DNA of 64,000 bases from Gemmatimonadales bacterium (lineage in GTDB: Bacteria > Gemmatimonadota > Gemmatimonadetes > Gemmatimonadales > JACORV01). The notes beneath the pieces were generated by a model, which saw only the letters and a program-made list of their open reading frames with translations, did not search any database and was not told the origin of the DNA. Shown here piece after piece: positions 9,024-17,242 of this stretch. The stretch is taken from contig DATJUT010000031.1 in the NCBI GenBank assembly GCA_035502185.1, positions 23,276 through 87,275 of the forward strand, given 5' to 3'. Position numbers and translations under genes: made by a program. The stretch's first letter is position 1. Every line of letters begins with the position of its first letter.

Positions 9024-9941
9024 ATGCGCGTCGCGATAACTGGAGCGACCGGGTACGTCGGGCAGGCGGTCGTTCACAAGCTGCTCAGGCGGGACCACGA
9101 GGTGCGGGCGCTCGTCCGCAGGCCGGAGCGCGCCGGAGCCCTGCGGGACCAGGGGGCCGAGCTGGTCGAAGGCGACCTCGGCGAACGGGTCGCGTTGAGG
9201 ACGCTGCTCGAAGGCGCCAGCGCGGTGATCCACCTCGTGGGCATCATCGTTGAGACCGAGCGGCACGCCTTTGAATCGGTTCACGTCGCCGGCACCGAGG
9301 CCGTGCTGGAGGCTGCCCGCGAGGCAGGGACGCCGCTGCTGTTGCACATGAGCGCCCTGGGCGCCCGGGGTCAGGTCGATGCCACCCGCTACCATCAGAC
9401 GAAGTGGCGGGCCGAGGAAGCGGTTCGTGCCGGTCGAGTGCCCTACGCGATCTTCAGACCCTCGCTCATCGCAGGCCCGGGCAGTCCACCGCTCAAGACC
9501 ATGGTGGACATGATCCGGTTCTCACCGGTCGTGCCGGTCATCGGGGACGGCCGCTACCAGCTGCAGCCGATCTGGTTGGGCGATGTGGCGGAGGCGTTCG
9601 CACGCGCGCTGGAGCGTGCGGATCTCCGGGGCAGCTTCGACCTGGCGGGAACGGAGCCGCTGACCTATCACCGGATGCTGGACCATCTCGAGACCGCGCT
9701 GGGGGTGCGCCGCCGGCGGATCGCCGTGCCGGTCGGCGTGGCGCGATTCGCCGCCGCGGCCGGCACCACCCTTCCGAGCGTGGCGCCGATCACGCCCGAG
9801 CAACTCCAGATGCTCCTGGAGGGTAGTACGACGAACGACAACGCCATCGCGACTCGCTTCGGCATCGCGCCGCGAGCGTTCGCCGACGTTGCCGACGAGA
9901 TCTGCGCACCGTACGCAGCCCGCCAGGCCGCAGCCTCCTAA
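9024..9941 (+). CDS. NAD(P)-binding atypical SDR, NDUFA9-like
   Basis: A 305-residue atypical short-chain dehydrogenase. The Rossmann motif GATGYVGQ lies at residues 7-14, and VIHLVGI and HMSALGA follow at the expected strand positions. A YHQTKWRAEE segment supplies the YxxxK-like pair, and FRPSLIAGPG is typical of the complex I NDUFA9 subunit family. Bacterial members are usually uncharacterised NAD(P)H or quinone-linked reductases. It is divergent from the efflux operon and followed by a YceI gene 54 bp later. The family is secure; the substrate is unknown. Confidence 0.85.
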   Translation: MRVAITGATGYVGQAVVHKLLRRDHEVRALVRRPERAGALRDQGAELVEGDLGERVALRTLLEGASAVIHLVGIIVETERHAFESVHVAGTEAVLEAAREAGTPLLLHMSALGARGQVDATRYHQTKWRAEEAVRAGRVPYAIFRPSLIAGPGSPPLKTMVDMIRFSPVVPVIGDGRYQLQPIWLGDVAEAFARALERADLRGSFDLAGTEPLTYHRMLDHLETALGVRRRRIAVPVGVARFAAAAGTTLPSVAPITPEQLQMLLEGSTTNDNAIATRFGIAPRAFADVADEICAPYAARQAAAS

Positions 9942-9995
9942 CGACGCGCGAGGCCGGCACTCGGCCGAATCCGGTTCTTGGTCCGCGGAGGGGCA

Positions 9996-10580
9996 ATGGG
10001 GCGAGCGCTGTGTCGCGCGGCCGGCGTCGCGGCGCTGATGGCGGCGGTGCCCGTCGTCGGCCGGACCGCGCAACCCGTGGCGGCCGCGCCGTTCGCCAGC
10101 GGCGCTGCGACCTTCGTCCTGCACTCCACCATCATCGGACGCTTCACGGGGCAGGCGCGCGTGGCCCGGGCCGCGTTTTCCGGCGGCCAGCTGGCCGAGA
10201 TCCGGGGCCAGGCCGTGGTCCTCGTCGCGGAAATGCGCACGGGCAACGGCTTGAGGGATCGACACATGCGGGAGACGATGAGCGCCGACAGTTTTCCGGA
10301 GATCCGCTTCGACCTCGACAGCGTGGAGGCTGGCTCCTCCGCTGGCGACTCGACCGGCGTGGTGCTGGTCGGCCGACTGGCGGCGCACGGCGTCACGCGG
10401 CCGCTGCGCGCGACGGGCTCCGTCGTTGCGCGACCGGACGGCGAGGAGGTCGAGGCCACGTTCGGCCTCGACATGCGCGACTTCGGCATCCGCCCGCCGG
10501 TACGCGCCCTGGTGCTGCACGTGGCTCCGGACGTCGCGGTCACCGTTCACCTGACGTTTGGCGGGGGCCCGCCACCCTGA
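9996..10580 (+). CDS. Secreted YceI-family lipid-binding-like protein
   Basis: A 194-residue protein with a signal peptide (about residues 1-25) and a YceI lipocalin-like beta-barrel. The family pattern is visible in RDRHMRETMSADSFPEIRF and the late GVTRPL segment. Known members bind isoprenoid or amphiphilic ligands in the periplasm. I chose the ATG at 9996 because a GGAGG stands just upstream; an in-frame TTG at 9978 would lengthen the signal peptide needlessly. A strong hairpin follows 21 bp after the stop. Confidence 0.88.
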   Translation: MGRALCRAAGVAALMAAVPVVGRTAQPVAAAPFASGAATFVLHSTIIGRFTGQARVARAAFSGGQLAEIRGQAVVLVAEMRTGNGLRDRHMRETMSADSFPEIRFDLDSVEAGSSAGDSTGVVLVGRLAAHGVTRPLRATGSVVARPDGEEVEATFGLDMRDFGIRPPVRALVLHVAPDVAVTVHLTFGGGPPP

Positions 10581-10601
10581 TTGACCCGAAGGAAAACAAG
10601 C

Positions 10602-10625
10602 GGCCCGGGGGCGAACCCCCGGGCC
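10602..10625 (-). terminator. Intrinsic terminator with UUCG tetraloop
   Basis: A perfect 10-bp stem, GGCCCGGGGG paired with CCCCCGGGCC. Read on the minus strand the loop is TTCG and the stem is followed by GCTTGTTTTCC, a U-rich tail. Read on the plus strand there is no U tract, though the hairpin could still help end the YceI transcript. It terminates a minus-strand unit carrying the pseudopilin and a small ORF. Confidence 0.75.
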
Positions 10626-10647
10626 CTGGGACCGGGCAAAGCCGCCG

Positions 10648-10857
10648 TCAGACTTTGCGCGCGGTCGGTTGCTTTACCGGCTCGCTTGCCGGGACGTCAC
10701 CGCTGGGCGCGAAGATCGTCGGCAGCAGCGACGGGTGGACGCAGTAGCCCCACGCTCCCGACTCTGCGGGCGTGCCCGCCACCACCCTCTCCTTCGGCCG
10801 CCCTCGGGGCGTCGTCCTGCCCTCGCGGTCACCTCCGACCATCGGCGTCGCGCCCAT
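10648..10857 (-). CDS. Small hypothetical protein (69 aa) downstream of the pseudopilin
   Basis: A 69-codon frame whose third positions are about 85% G or C, like the neighbouring genes. A purine-rich GAGGGGAG stands shortly before the ATG at 10857. A GTG at 10902 would add 15 residues. The protein is Gly/Pro/Arg-rich at the start and contains GYCVHPSLLPTIFAP; it has no signal peptide or recognised domain. It lies 61 bp after the pseudopilin gene and is followed 22 bp later by a UUCG-loop terminator in its own orientation. I do not recognise it, and it could be an untranslated part of the pseudopilin mRNA. Confidence 0.42.
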   Translation of the reverse strand: MGATPMVGGDREGRTTPRGRPKERVVAGTPAESGAWGYCVHPSLLPTIFAPSGDVPASEPVKQPTARKV

Positions 10858-10918
10858 GCATCGCTCCCCTCGCCTCTCAGTGCTTAGACGCGCGGACGCC
10901 ACGCATGGTTGCAGGCGG

Positions 10919-11344
10919 CTAGCGGCGGAGCCTCCCGGTCCGGGAGGTGGTGACCGTATCGGCGGACGCGCCGCGGGAGAAGATCACGCGCGTGTTGGAC
11001 GTCCCGTAGCCGAGCCCCAAGGGCCCGAACACGATGGCGAGATTCGAGCAAGTGACCGTGGAGGACCCGAGAGGATAGACACCCACCGTATCCCAGGCGG
11101 CGGGGGCGCGCTGCACGGACAAGGTGGCCACGGGCGCGGTACGTTCCAGCTCCAGTCGCGCCAGCGTGCCGCGCGAGATGGCGAGTTGGCGTGTCGTGGC
11201 GTAGAGCGCCGCGAAGCGTTCAACGCCCTCGCGCACCGATGCCTGGTCGAGGTAGCGGATCAGGGGAGGGGTCACGACCGCCGTCAGGATTCCCACGATC
11301 GCGACCACGGAAAGCAGCTCCGGCAACGTGAATCCGCGACGCAT
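10919..11344 (-). CDS. Type IV pilin-like / FimT-GspH pseudopilin
   Basis: A 141-residue prepilin. The N-terminus MRRGFTLPELLSVVAIVGIL is a type III prepilin signal: cleavage after the glycine leaves an N-methylated Phe and the conserved Glu5, followed by the hydrophobic helix. The rest is a short, variable globular domain with the ARLELERTAP and FGPLGL strands typical of FimT/GspH minor pseudopilins. No prepilin peptidase or assembly ATPase is nearby, so it would use machinery encoded elsewhere. It diverges from the gene at 11465. Confidence 0.85.
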   Translation of the reverse strand: MRRGFTLPELLSVVAIVGILTAVVTPPLIRYLDQASVREGVERFAALYATTRQLAISRGTLARLELERTAPVATLSVQRAPAAWDTVGVYPLGSSTVTCSNLAIVFGPLGLGYGTSNTRVIFSRGASADTVTTSRTGRLRR

Positions 11345-11464
11345 GCCGCCAACCTAGCGCGGAAGCCTGCCGCCACCGTGTCGGACCGTCGCGGAGTGGA
11401 TGCTTCGGCCGCGGCGCAGCGGCACTCCCTGGCTCGGCGCGAGCGGCCTCGCTAGACTGCGCTC

Positions 11465-11920
11465 ATGCACGCACTGGTACGCCTCTACCTCAGGACGGCC
11501 TTCGCCTTCCTCGCCCTCGGCTTGATGGGCGGCTTGTGGCTCGAATACCGGCTGACCGTCGGTGGGGTGATCAGCCAGGGCATGATCGTGGCGCACGTGC
11601 ACGTGCTGCTGGTGGGATTCCTGCTGATGATGATCCTCGGCACCGCGTTCTGGCTGTTCCCGCGCGCCGGCCGCGGCCAGCCGGTAGGGCCGCACCCGTT
11701 CGCGGTCGGACTCGCCTACGGGCTGCTCACGGCGGGGACCGTCGTGCGCGGGGTCGCCGAGTTCTTCGACCTCGAGCTGTCGGCCCCGGTCTGGCGGTAC
11801 GTCGCGCTGGCCGCGTCGTCGGTCCAGGCCGCGGGCGTTCTCATCGGGATCGTCGCCTTGTGGAGCCGGGTCCGGGGCGCCGCCGCGCCGAAGCTGGCGC
11901 CGCCGAATCCTCCTGAATGA
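11465..11920 (+). CDS. Four-helix heme-copper-oxidase subunit I-like membrane protein
   Basis: A 151-residue protein with four predicted membrane helices. The central segment AHVHVLLVGFLLMMILGTAF ends in WLFPR, a pattern seen in heme-copper oxidase/NO-reductase subunit I helices where histidines bind heme. The length is far below a catalytic subunit, which has twelve helices. It is probably a small member of the subunit I-like superfamily that could bind heme. No oxidase genes are adjacent. It is convergent with the leuD-like gene, leaving a 70-bp gap. Confidence 0.6.
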   Translation: MHALVRLYLRTAFAFLALGLMGGLWLEYRLTVGGVISQGMIVAHVHVLLVGFLLMMILGTAFWLFPRAGRGQPVGPHPFAVGLAYGLLTAGTVVRGVAEFFDLELSAPVWRYVALAASSVQAAGVLIGIVALWSRVRGAAAPKLAPPNPPE

Positions 11921-11990
11921 TGGAGCGTCCTCCGCGCCGCCCGCACGACGCCGCACTCTCGACGAGGGCTACCGAGCCCCCGGCCGCCGC

Positions 11991-12497
11991 CTAGCGCCGC
12001 GCCGCCCGCTCCAGGAGGCGGCGGCGCGTGTAGGGGATGAGGCCGCCCGCGTCGATGATCGCCTGACGCGCCGCCGGCAGCGGCCGAGCCGCGTACCGCT
12101 TGCCCGTCGCCAGGTTCACGACCTCCGCCGCGCCCACCGCCAGCTCGTCGCCCTCGGACGCCACCACGCCCGGCGCCTCCACCAGCCTGAGCCCCAGGTT
12201 GATCGCGTTCTGCAGGAAGATCCGCGCGAAGCTCGAGGCCACGATCACCAGCTCGTGCCCCTTCAGCGTGGAAACCGCCTGCTCGCGGGAACTGCCGCAG
12301 CCGAAGTTCTTCCCGGCGACCACCACGCTGCCGGCCGGCACGGCGCCACTCTTCAGTCCCGCGTTGAACGGACCGAGATCCGCGAATGCGTACTGGGGCG
12401 TTTCGCTCGGCAGGACCGTCGCCATGTAGCGGCCGGGGTAGATGACGTCGGTCGAGACGTCGTCGCCGAGCACCAGGACTGCCTTGGCCGCGCTCAC
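11991..12497 (-). CDS. Aconitase-family small subunit (LeuD-like)
   Basis: A 168-residue swivel-domain subunit of a 3-isopropylmalate/homoaconitate-type dehydratase. STDVIYPGRYM lies at residues 15-25 and the substrate-loop motif NFGCGSSREQA at 64-74. The GTG start at 12497 overlaps the large-subunit stop as GTGA. The length matches the archaeal-type LeuD/HacB group. It pairs with the preceding large subunit. Because of the neighbours the substrate may not be isopropylmalate. Confidence 0.85.
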   Translation of the reverse strand: MSAAKAVLVLGDDVSTDVIYPGRYMATVLPSETPQYAFADLGPFNAGLKSGAVPAGSVVVAGKNFGCGSSREQAVSTLKGHELVIVASSFARIFLQNAINLGLRLVEAPGVVASEGDELAVGAAEVVNLATGKRYAARPLPAARQAIIDAGGLIPYTRRRLLERAARR

Positions 12498-13810
12498 CGT
12501 CCGCCCCCGAGGCGCGGGTCCGTGATGCGCCCGGTCACCGCCGAGGCGGCCGCCACCGCGGGCGAGCAGAGGTAGACCTCGGACGCCGGGTTCCCCATCC
12601 GCCCCTTGAAGTTGCGGTTGGTGGTGGACAGCGCGACCTCGCCGTCGCCGAGCGCTCCCTCGTGGACGCCCAGGCAGGGGCCGCAGCCGGCGTTCATCAC
12701 CACCGCTCCGGCGCCCGCCAGGTCGGCCAGGTATCCGGCGGCAAGCGCCTGCTGGTAGATGCGACCCGACGCCGGAAAGACCAGCATCCGCGTGCCGGCC
12801 GCGACCGTGCGGCCCCTGAGGATGCGCGCTGCGATGGCCAGGTCGTCGAGCCGACCGTTGGTGCAGGAGCCGATCACGATCTGATCCACGTGCCGCCCCG
12901 CCACCTCGCCGACGCCACGGACGTTGTCCACGGTATGCGGGCAGGCGACCTGCGGCTCCAGCGACGACGCGTCCACGTCCAGCGACCGCTCGTACGGCGC
13001 GTCCGCATCGGGCGGGACCAGCGGCACGGCGTCCTGGACGCCCGCCTCCTCCCGGAGGTAGCGCAGCGTCTCGGCGTCCGCCGGCACGATGCCCGACGTC
13101 GCCCCGGCTTCGACCGCCATGTTGCACAGGGTCAGGCGTCCTGACGTGGGCATGGCGCGGATGGCCTCGCCGTGGAACTCCAGCACCCGGAAGGCGGCGC
13201 CGGCCGCGCCGAGCTTGCCGACCAGATGCAGGATCAGGTCCTTGGAGCTGATCATCTCCGGCATCCGGCCCGTGACGTTCACCCGGATGGTGGGCGGCAC
13301 CTCGACGTTCACCGCGTACCCGAGCGTCCATACGCTCGCCATCTCGGTGGCGCCGATCCCGAACGCGAAGGCGCCGAGGGCACCGTGGCTCGTGGTGTGC
13401 GAGTCGGTGCCGACGACCACCGCCCCCGGCCGCACGTAGCCGTTCTCGGGCAGGATCTGGTGGCAGATGCCGCCCCGGTCGCCCCGGATGTCATGGAACT
13501 TGGCGATGCCGTTCGCCGCGACGAATTCGCGCACCTTCTTCTGATTGGTCGCCGTCTTGGGTGATTCGGCGGGCACGCGGTGATCGAAGATGATCGCGAG
13601 GCGCGCCGGATCCCACACGGCGGGCGCGAGGCCGGTGCCGCGGAAGACCTCGAGGAACTGGTTGATCACCAGGGCCGCGTTCTCGTGGCTCATGGCGAGG
13701 TCCACGGCCGGCTCCACCACCTCGCCGACCGCCACCGCCTTCCTGCCCGCCGCACGAGCGAGGATCTTCTGCACGACCGTCATCCCCGGGCCGGGCGCGT
13801 TCTCCGTCAC
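12494..13810 (-). CDS. Aconitase-family large subunit (LeuC/HacA-like, 4Fe-4S)
   Basis: A 438-residue [4Fe-4S] dehydratase large subunit. The cluster ligands are visible as the cysteine in VIGSCTNGR and the two in AGCGPCLG. GTDSHTTSHGALGAFAFGIG is the conserved active-site stretch. The size fits the archaeal/homoaconitase-like branch rather than enteric LeuC. The GTG start at 13810 overlaps the CoA-transferase stop (GTGA); an ATG ten codons in is an alternative. With the small subunit it should isomerise a 2-hydroxy to a 3-hydroxy di- or tricarboxylate. Confidence 0.87.
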   Translation of the reverse strand: MTENAPGPGMTVVQKILARAAGRKAVAVGEVVEPAVDLAMSHENAALVINQFLEVFRGTGLAPAVWDPARLAIIFDHRVPAESPKTATNQKKVREFVAANGIAKFHDIRGDRGGICHQILPENGYVRPGAVVVGTDSHTTSHGALGAFAFGIGATEMASVWTLGYAVNVEVPPTIRVNVTGRMPEMISSKDLILHLVGKLGAAGAAFRVLEFHGEAIRAMPTSGRLTLCNMAVEAGATSGIVPADAETLRYLREEAGVQDAVPLVPPDADAPYERSLDVDASSLEPQVACPHTVDNVRGVGEVAGRHVDQIVIGSCTNGRLDDLAIAARILRGRTVAAGTRMLVFPASGRIYQQALAAGYLADLAGAGAVVMNAGCGPCLGVHEGALGDGEVALSTTNRNFKGRMGNPASEVYLCSPAVAAASAVTGRITDPRLGGGR

Positions 13811-15009
13811 ACGATGCCCCTTTCCTTCAGCCGCGCGATCTGCTCCGCCGAATAGCCCAAGCCGCCGAGAATCTCTTCGGTGTGCGCGGACAGCCGTGGC
13901 GGCGCCGTCTCGACCGCTCCAGGCGTCTTGGCGAGCTTGGCGGTCAGGCCGAACACCTTCACTTCGCCGATACCCTCGGCGCATACGGTCTGGATGGTGT
14001 CCCGATGGGCGACCTGCGCCTGGGTGAGCGCCTGCTCCAGCCCGAGGATCGCGCCCGAGGGGACGCCGCGCTCGTTCAGGACGTGCACCCACTGCTCGGT
14101 GTCGCGCTCCCGGAGCTTCGCCTCCAGGAGCGGGGTCAGGGCCCGCCGGTTCTGTTTGCGGGCGTCCCGCTTGGCGAAGCGCGGGTCGCGCTTCAGCTCC
14201 GGCACGCCGAGCGCGTCCGCCACCGCCTCCCACTGCTCCTGCTTGTTGGCGGCGATGTTGATGGCGCCGTCTCTGGTGGCGAACGTGCCCGAGGGCGCCG
14301 CCGTGAAGTTGTCGTTTCCGAGCAGCTGCGGCTGCTGGTGCCCGATCAGCAGGTTGGCGGCCACCCAGCCCATCAGCGGCATGATGGAATCGACGAGGGC
14401 GACGTCGATGAACTGTCCCTCGCCCGTGCGCTCGCGGTGAAACAGGGCGGCCATGATGGCGAACGCGGCGTTGAGCCCCCCCACCGTGTCGCACACCGGA
14501 AAGCCACAGCGCAGCGGATTGAGTCGCTCGTCGCCGTTGATCGCCATGACGCCGCTCAGACCCTGGATGATCTGGTCGTAGGCGGGTTTCATCGCGTCCG
14601 GGCCGGTCTGCCCGAAGCCGGAGATGGCGCAGTAGACGAGCCGCGGGTTCTCCCCGGCGAGCACGGGGTAAGCGATGCCGAGCCGCTCCATCACGCCGGG
14701 GCGGAAGTTCTCGACCACGACGTCGGCCGTCCGCGCCAGCTTGCGCAGGATCTCGCGCGCCTCCGGCTCCTTGAGATTCAGGGTCACGGACTTCTTGTTC
14801 GCGTTCTGCGCGAGGAAGCTGGTGCCCATCAGGCGGTCGTTGAGATCCGGCACGTTGCCGAGCCGGCGCGCCAGGTCGCCGTCCACCGGGTTCTCGATCT
14901 TGATCACCTCCGCGCCCAGCAGCGCGAGGAGCGCCGTGGCGAACGGGCCGGACAGCACGTTCGTCAGGTCGAGGACCCGGATGTGGCCCAGCAGCTTCGC
15001 CGTGCTCAC
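13807..15009 (-). CDS. CaiB/BaiF family (class III) CoA-transferase
   Basis: A 400-residue class III CoA-transferase. VLDLTNVLSGPFATALLALL and GAEVIKIENP form the N-terminal signature. NKKSVTLNLKEPEA and ENFRPGVMERLG follow, the former just before the region where the catalytic aspartate normally lies. Members move CoA between small acids such as formyl/oxalyl, citramalyl, succinyl or itaconyl groups. It overlaps the lyase gene upstream and the dehydratase downstream, both by GTGA. The context suggests it activates the acid that the lyase then splits, which is an inference. Confidence 0.9.
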   Translation of the reverse strand: MSTAKLLGHIRVLDLTNVLSGPFATALLALLGAEVIKIENPVDGDLARRLGNVPDLNDRLMGTSFLAQNANKKSVTLNLKEPEAREILRKLARTADVVVENFRPGVMERLGIAYPVLAGENPRLVYCAISGFGQTGPDAMKPAYDQIIQGLSGVMAINGDERLNPLRCGFPVCDTVGGLNAAFAIMAALFHRERTGEGQFIDVALVDSIMPLMGWVAANLLIGHQQPQLLGNDNFTAAPSGTFATRDGAINIAANKQEQWEAVADALGVPELKRDPRFAKRDARKQNRRALTPLLEAKLRERDTEQWVHVLNERGVPSGAILGLEQALTQAQVAHRDTIQTVCAEGIGEVKVFGLTAKLAKTPGAVETAPPRLSAHTEEILGGLGYSAEQIARLKERGIV

Positions 15010-15935
15010 GGCTGGGCCGCCAGGGCGTCGGCGATCGTGCCGGTGCGGTACACGCTGCCCGGCAGATCGCGCCCGAAGAACCGGGCGACCTCGCCGGCCA
15101 GCGCGATCAGCCGGTCGAGCCGGACGTCGGGGCGCCGCCCCGAGCGCTGGAGCAGGTGCACCAGGTCCTCCGTGCAGGTGTTGCCGCCCGCGACCTTCGT
15201 GAACGGACACCCGCCCAGGCCGGCCACGGACGATTCGAACCAGGTCACCCCGGCGCGCAGCGCCGCCCAGCAGTTGGCGAGGGCGAGGCCGTACGTGTTG
15301 TGGAAGTGGCACGCCGCCTCGACGCCGGGCCCGGCGGCGAACACGGCGGCGTACAGGCGCTCGACCTGGTCCGGGACCGCGTGCCCGGCCGTGTCGGCCA
15401 GGCTGATGCAGGGGAGGCCCGCGTCGAGAAACCGCCGCACCAGGTCGAGGACGCGGCGCTCGGGCACGGCGCCCTCGTACCCGCAGCCGAACGCCGACTG
15501 CACCGAGACCTGGACCTGCTTGCGCTCCGCCAGCACCCGTTGCGCGATGGCGACGATGCGCCCGGTCGCCTCGTCGGTCGACATCCCGGTGTTCTTCCGG
15601 CTGTGGGTCTCGCTCGCCGACACCCCCATGCAGAACAGCTCCACGCCGCACGCCAGACCGCGCTCCAGCCCTCGCTCGTTCAGCACGAGGGCGGAGAGCG
15701 TCGCGCCCGCGGGACGGTCGAGCTCCCCGAACAACCGGTCGGTGTCCGCCATCTGCGGCACTTTCTCGGGATGGACGAACGAGCCGACCTGGACCACGTC
15801 CAGGCCCGAAGCGGCCAGCTCGCCGACCCACCGCGCTTTCTGCGCGGTCGGGACGATCTGCCGCTCCATCTGCAGCCCGTCCCGCAAGCCGACCTCGTGC
15901 AGGACGATCGCGCGCGTGCCCTGGGCGACGGCCAT
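15006..15935 (-). CDS. HMG-CoA-lyase-like enzyme (HMGL/citramalyl-CoA lyase type)
   Basis: A 309-residue TIM-barrel carbon-carbon lyase. EVGLRDGLQMERQ near residue 14 carries the catalytic Arg-Asp pair. HFHNTYGLALAN supplies metal-binding histidines, and GLGGCPF followed by GGNTCTEDLVHLL is the C-terminal cysteine loop. Family members cleave 3-hydroxy-3-methylglutaryl-CoA or similar acyl-CoAs to acetyl-CoA and a keto acid. The ATG at 15935 lies 8 bp after the dehydrogenase stop. The coupled CoA-transferase makes a non-HMG substrate possible. Confidence 0.87.
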   Translation of the reverse strand: MAVAQGTRAIVLHEVGLRDGLQMERQIVPTAQKARWVGELAASGLDVVQVGSFVHPEKVPQMADTDRLFGELDRPAGATLSALVLNERGLERGLACGVELFCMGVSASETHSRKNTGMSTDEATGRIVAIAQRVLAERKQVQVSVQSAFGCGYEGAVPERRVLDLVRRFLDAGLPCISLADTAGHAVPDQVERLYAAVFAAGPGVEAACHFHNTYGLALANCWAALRAGVTWFESSVAGLGGCPFTKVAGGNTCTEDLVHLLQRSGRRPDVRLDRLIALAGEVARFFGRDLPGSVYRTGTIADALAAQP

Positions 15936-15943
15936 CGCCCGGC

Positions 15944-17062
15944 CTACAGCGCCCCCGCCACGGCCTCGGCCACCTCGAGCGTGGTGTTGGTCCCGCCCAT
16001 GTCGTAGGTCCGGACCTTCCCGGCTCGGATCACCGCCGCGACCGCGCGCTCGACGCGCTCGGCCTTGGCCTGCTCGCCGAGCCACTCGAGCATCATCCTG
16101 GCCGCCAGGATCGTGGCGATGGGGTTCACCTTGTACTGGCCCGCGTACTTGGGCGCCGAGCCGTGCGACGGCTCGAACACGGCCAGCTGCTCCCCGATGT
16201 TCCCGGAGCAGCCGAAGCCGAGCCCGCCGACCATCTGCGCGGCGAGGTCGGAGATGATGTCCCCGTACAGGTTCGGGGCCACCAGCACATCGTAACTCCG
16301 GGGGTTCTTGAGCAGCCACATGCAGATCGCGTCGACGTTGGCGTCGTCCATCGGGATGCCCGCGTACCCGGCCGCCACGCGCTTCGCTTCCTCGAGGAAC
16401 AGCCCGTCCGTCGCCCGCACCACGTTCGCCTTGTGCACCACCGTGACCTTGCGGCGCCCGTTCCGCTTCGCGTACTCGAACGCCGCCCGCACGATGCGCT
16501 CGGAGCCCTTCCGGGTGTTGACCTTGCACGAGATCGCGTAGTCGTCGGGTGCGAGGTCCTTGAACGGCGCGAACGGCTTGGAGGCCCGGGCCAGCGCCGC
16601 CGCAAGATCGGCCGGGACGGGAGCGAACTCGACCCCCGCGTACAGGTCCTCCGTGTTCTCGCGGAAGATCACCAGGTCGATCGCGTCGCCGAAGTTCAAC
16701 GGGTTGCCCGGATAGGCCCGGCACGGCCGCAGGCAGACGTAGAGATCGAACATCTGCCGCATCCGGACGATGGGTGAGCGGTACACGAGGCCGGTGCCCC
16801 GCAGCGCGGGCGCGAGCTCGGCCTCGGCCGCTCGCGCGGGCTTCGACGTGATCGCGCCGAACAGCGCCGCGTGCACGCCCTTGAGGAGCTCGACGGTGCG
16901 GAGCGGGAAGGCGTCGCCCTCGCGGCACCAGTAGTCCCACCCGATGTCGCCGGGCAGGTAGTCCGCGTCCAGCCGGATGGCATCGAGCACGATCCGAGCC
17001 GCTTCCATCACGTCCTTGCCGATCCCGTCGCCCGGCAGCCACGCGATTCTGTACTGAGCCAT
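15944..17062 (-). CDS. Isocitrate/isopropylmalate-family dehydrogenase
   Basis: A 372-residue beta-decarboxylating dehydrogenase. GDGIGKDV lies at residues 11-18, RENTEDLYAG in the middle, and NLYGDIISDLAAQMVGG carries the metal-binding aspartates. The ATG at 17062 has GGAG upstream and gives the usual MAQYRIAWLPGDGIG start. The family oxidises and decarboxylates malate-type 2-hydroxy acids (isocitrate, isopropylmalate, homoisocitrate, tartrate). It is the first gene of a five-gene unit and is divergent from a MerR-like regulator. The substrate is not assignable from sequence. Confidence 0.87.
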   Translation of the reverse strand: MAQYRIAWLPGDGIGKDVMEAARIVLDAIRLDADYLPGDIGWDYWCREGDAFPLRTVELLKGVHAALFGAITSKPARAAEAELAPALRGTGLVYRSPIVRMRQMFDLYVCLRPCRAYPGNPLNFGDAIDLVIFRENTEDLYAGVEFAPVPADLAAALARASKPFAPFKDLAPDDYAISCKVNTRKGSERIVRAAFEYAKRNGRRKVTVVHKANVVRATDGLFLEEAKRVAAGYAGIPMDDANVDAICMWLLKNPRSYDVLVAPNLYGDIISDLAAQMVGGLGFGCSGNIGEQLAVFEPSHGSAPKYAGQYKVNPIATILAARMMLEWLGEQAKAERVERAVAAVIRAGKVRTYDMGGTNTTLEVAEAVAGAL

Positions 17063-17202
17063 GCACTCCGCTCCCCAGGGGCTCATCACAAAAACAGCAA
17101 GAAGCGCGCCGGAATTGCCTGCGCCCGGCAAAGGCTTGCGGTGCCGCCACAAGCGCGGGCGCGCGGGAGCCGAACGTCAAGGCCTCGCGGCCCATGCCCT
17201 CC

Positions 17203-17231
17203 TTGCGCTGCGCCCGGCCGCGGGATATGAA
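17203..17231 (+). promoter_or_regulatory. Promoter of the MerR-like gene, nearly leaderless
   Basis: TTGCGC (17203-17208) and TATGAA (17226-17231) are separated by 17 bp. The -10 box ends only 11 bp before the ATG at 17243, so transcription should begin within a few bases of the start codon. No Shine-Dalgarno is visible. The same 180-bp region must also drive the divergent acid-metabolism cluster. Confidence 0.45.
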
Positions 17232-17242
17232 ATCTGCACGAC

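Noticed and set aside
11991-13810. Plain leucine biosynthesis leuCD
   Set aside because: The subunits are of the homoaconitase-like branch and are embedded with a lyase and CoA-transferase; no leuA is present. The leucine role is not excluded but is not the best reading.
13882-16257. 791-codon plus-strand frame opposite the CaiB, lyase and dehydrogenase genes
   Set aside because: Low-complexity composition and no recognisable motif; the opposite strand holds three well-defined enzymes.
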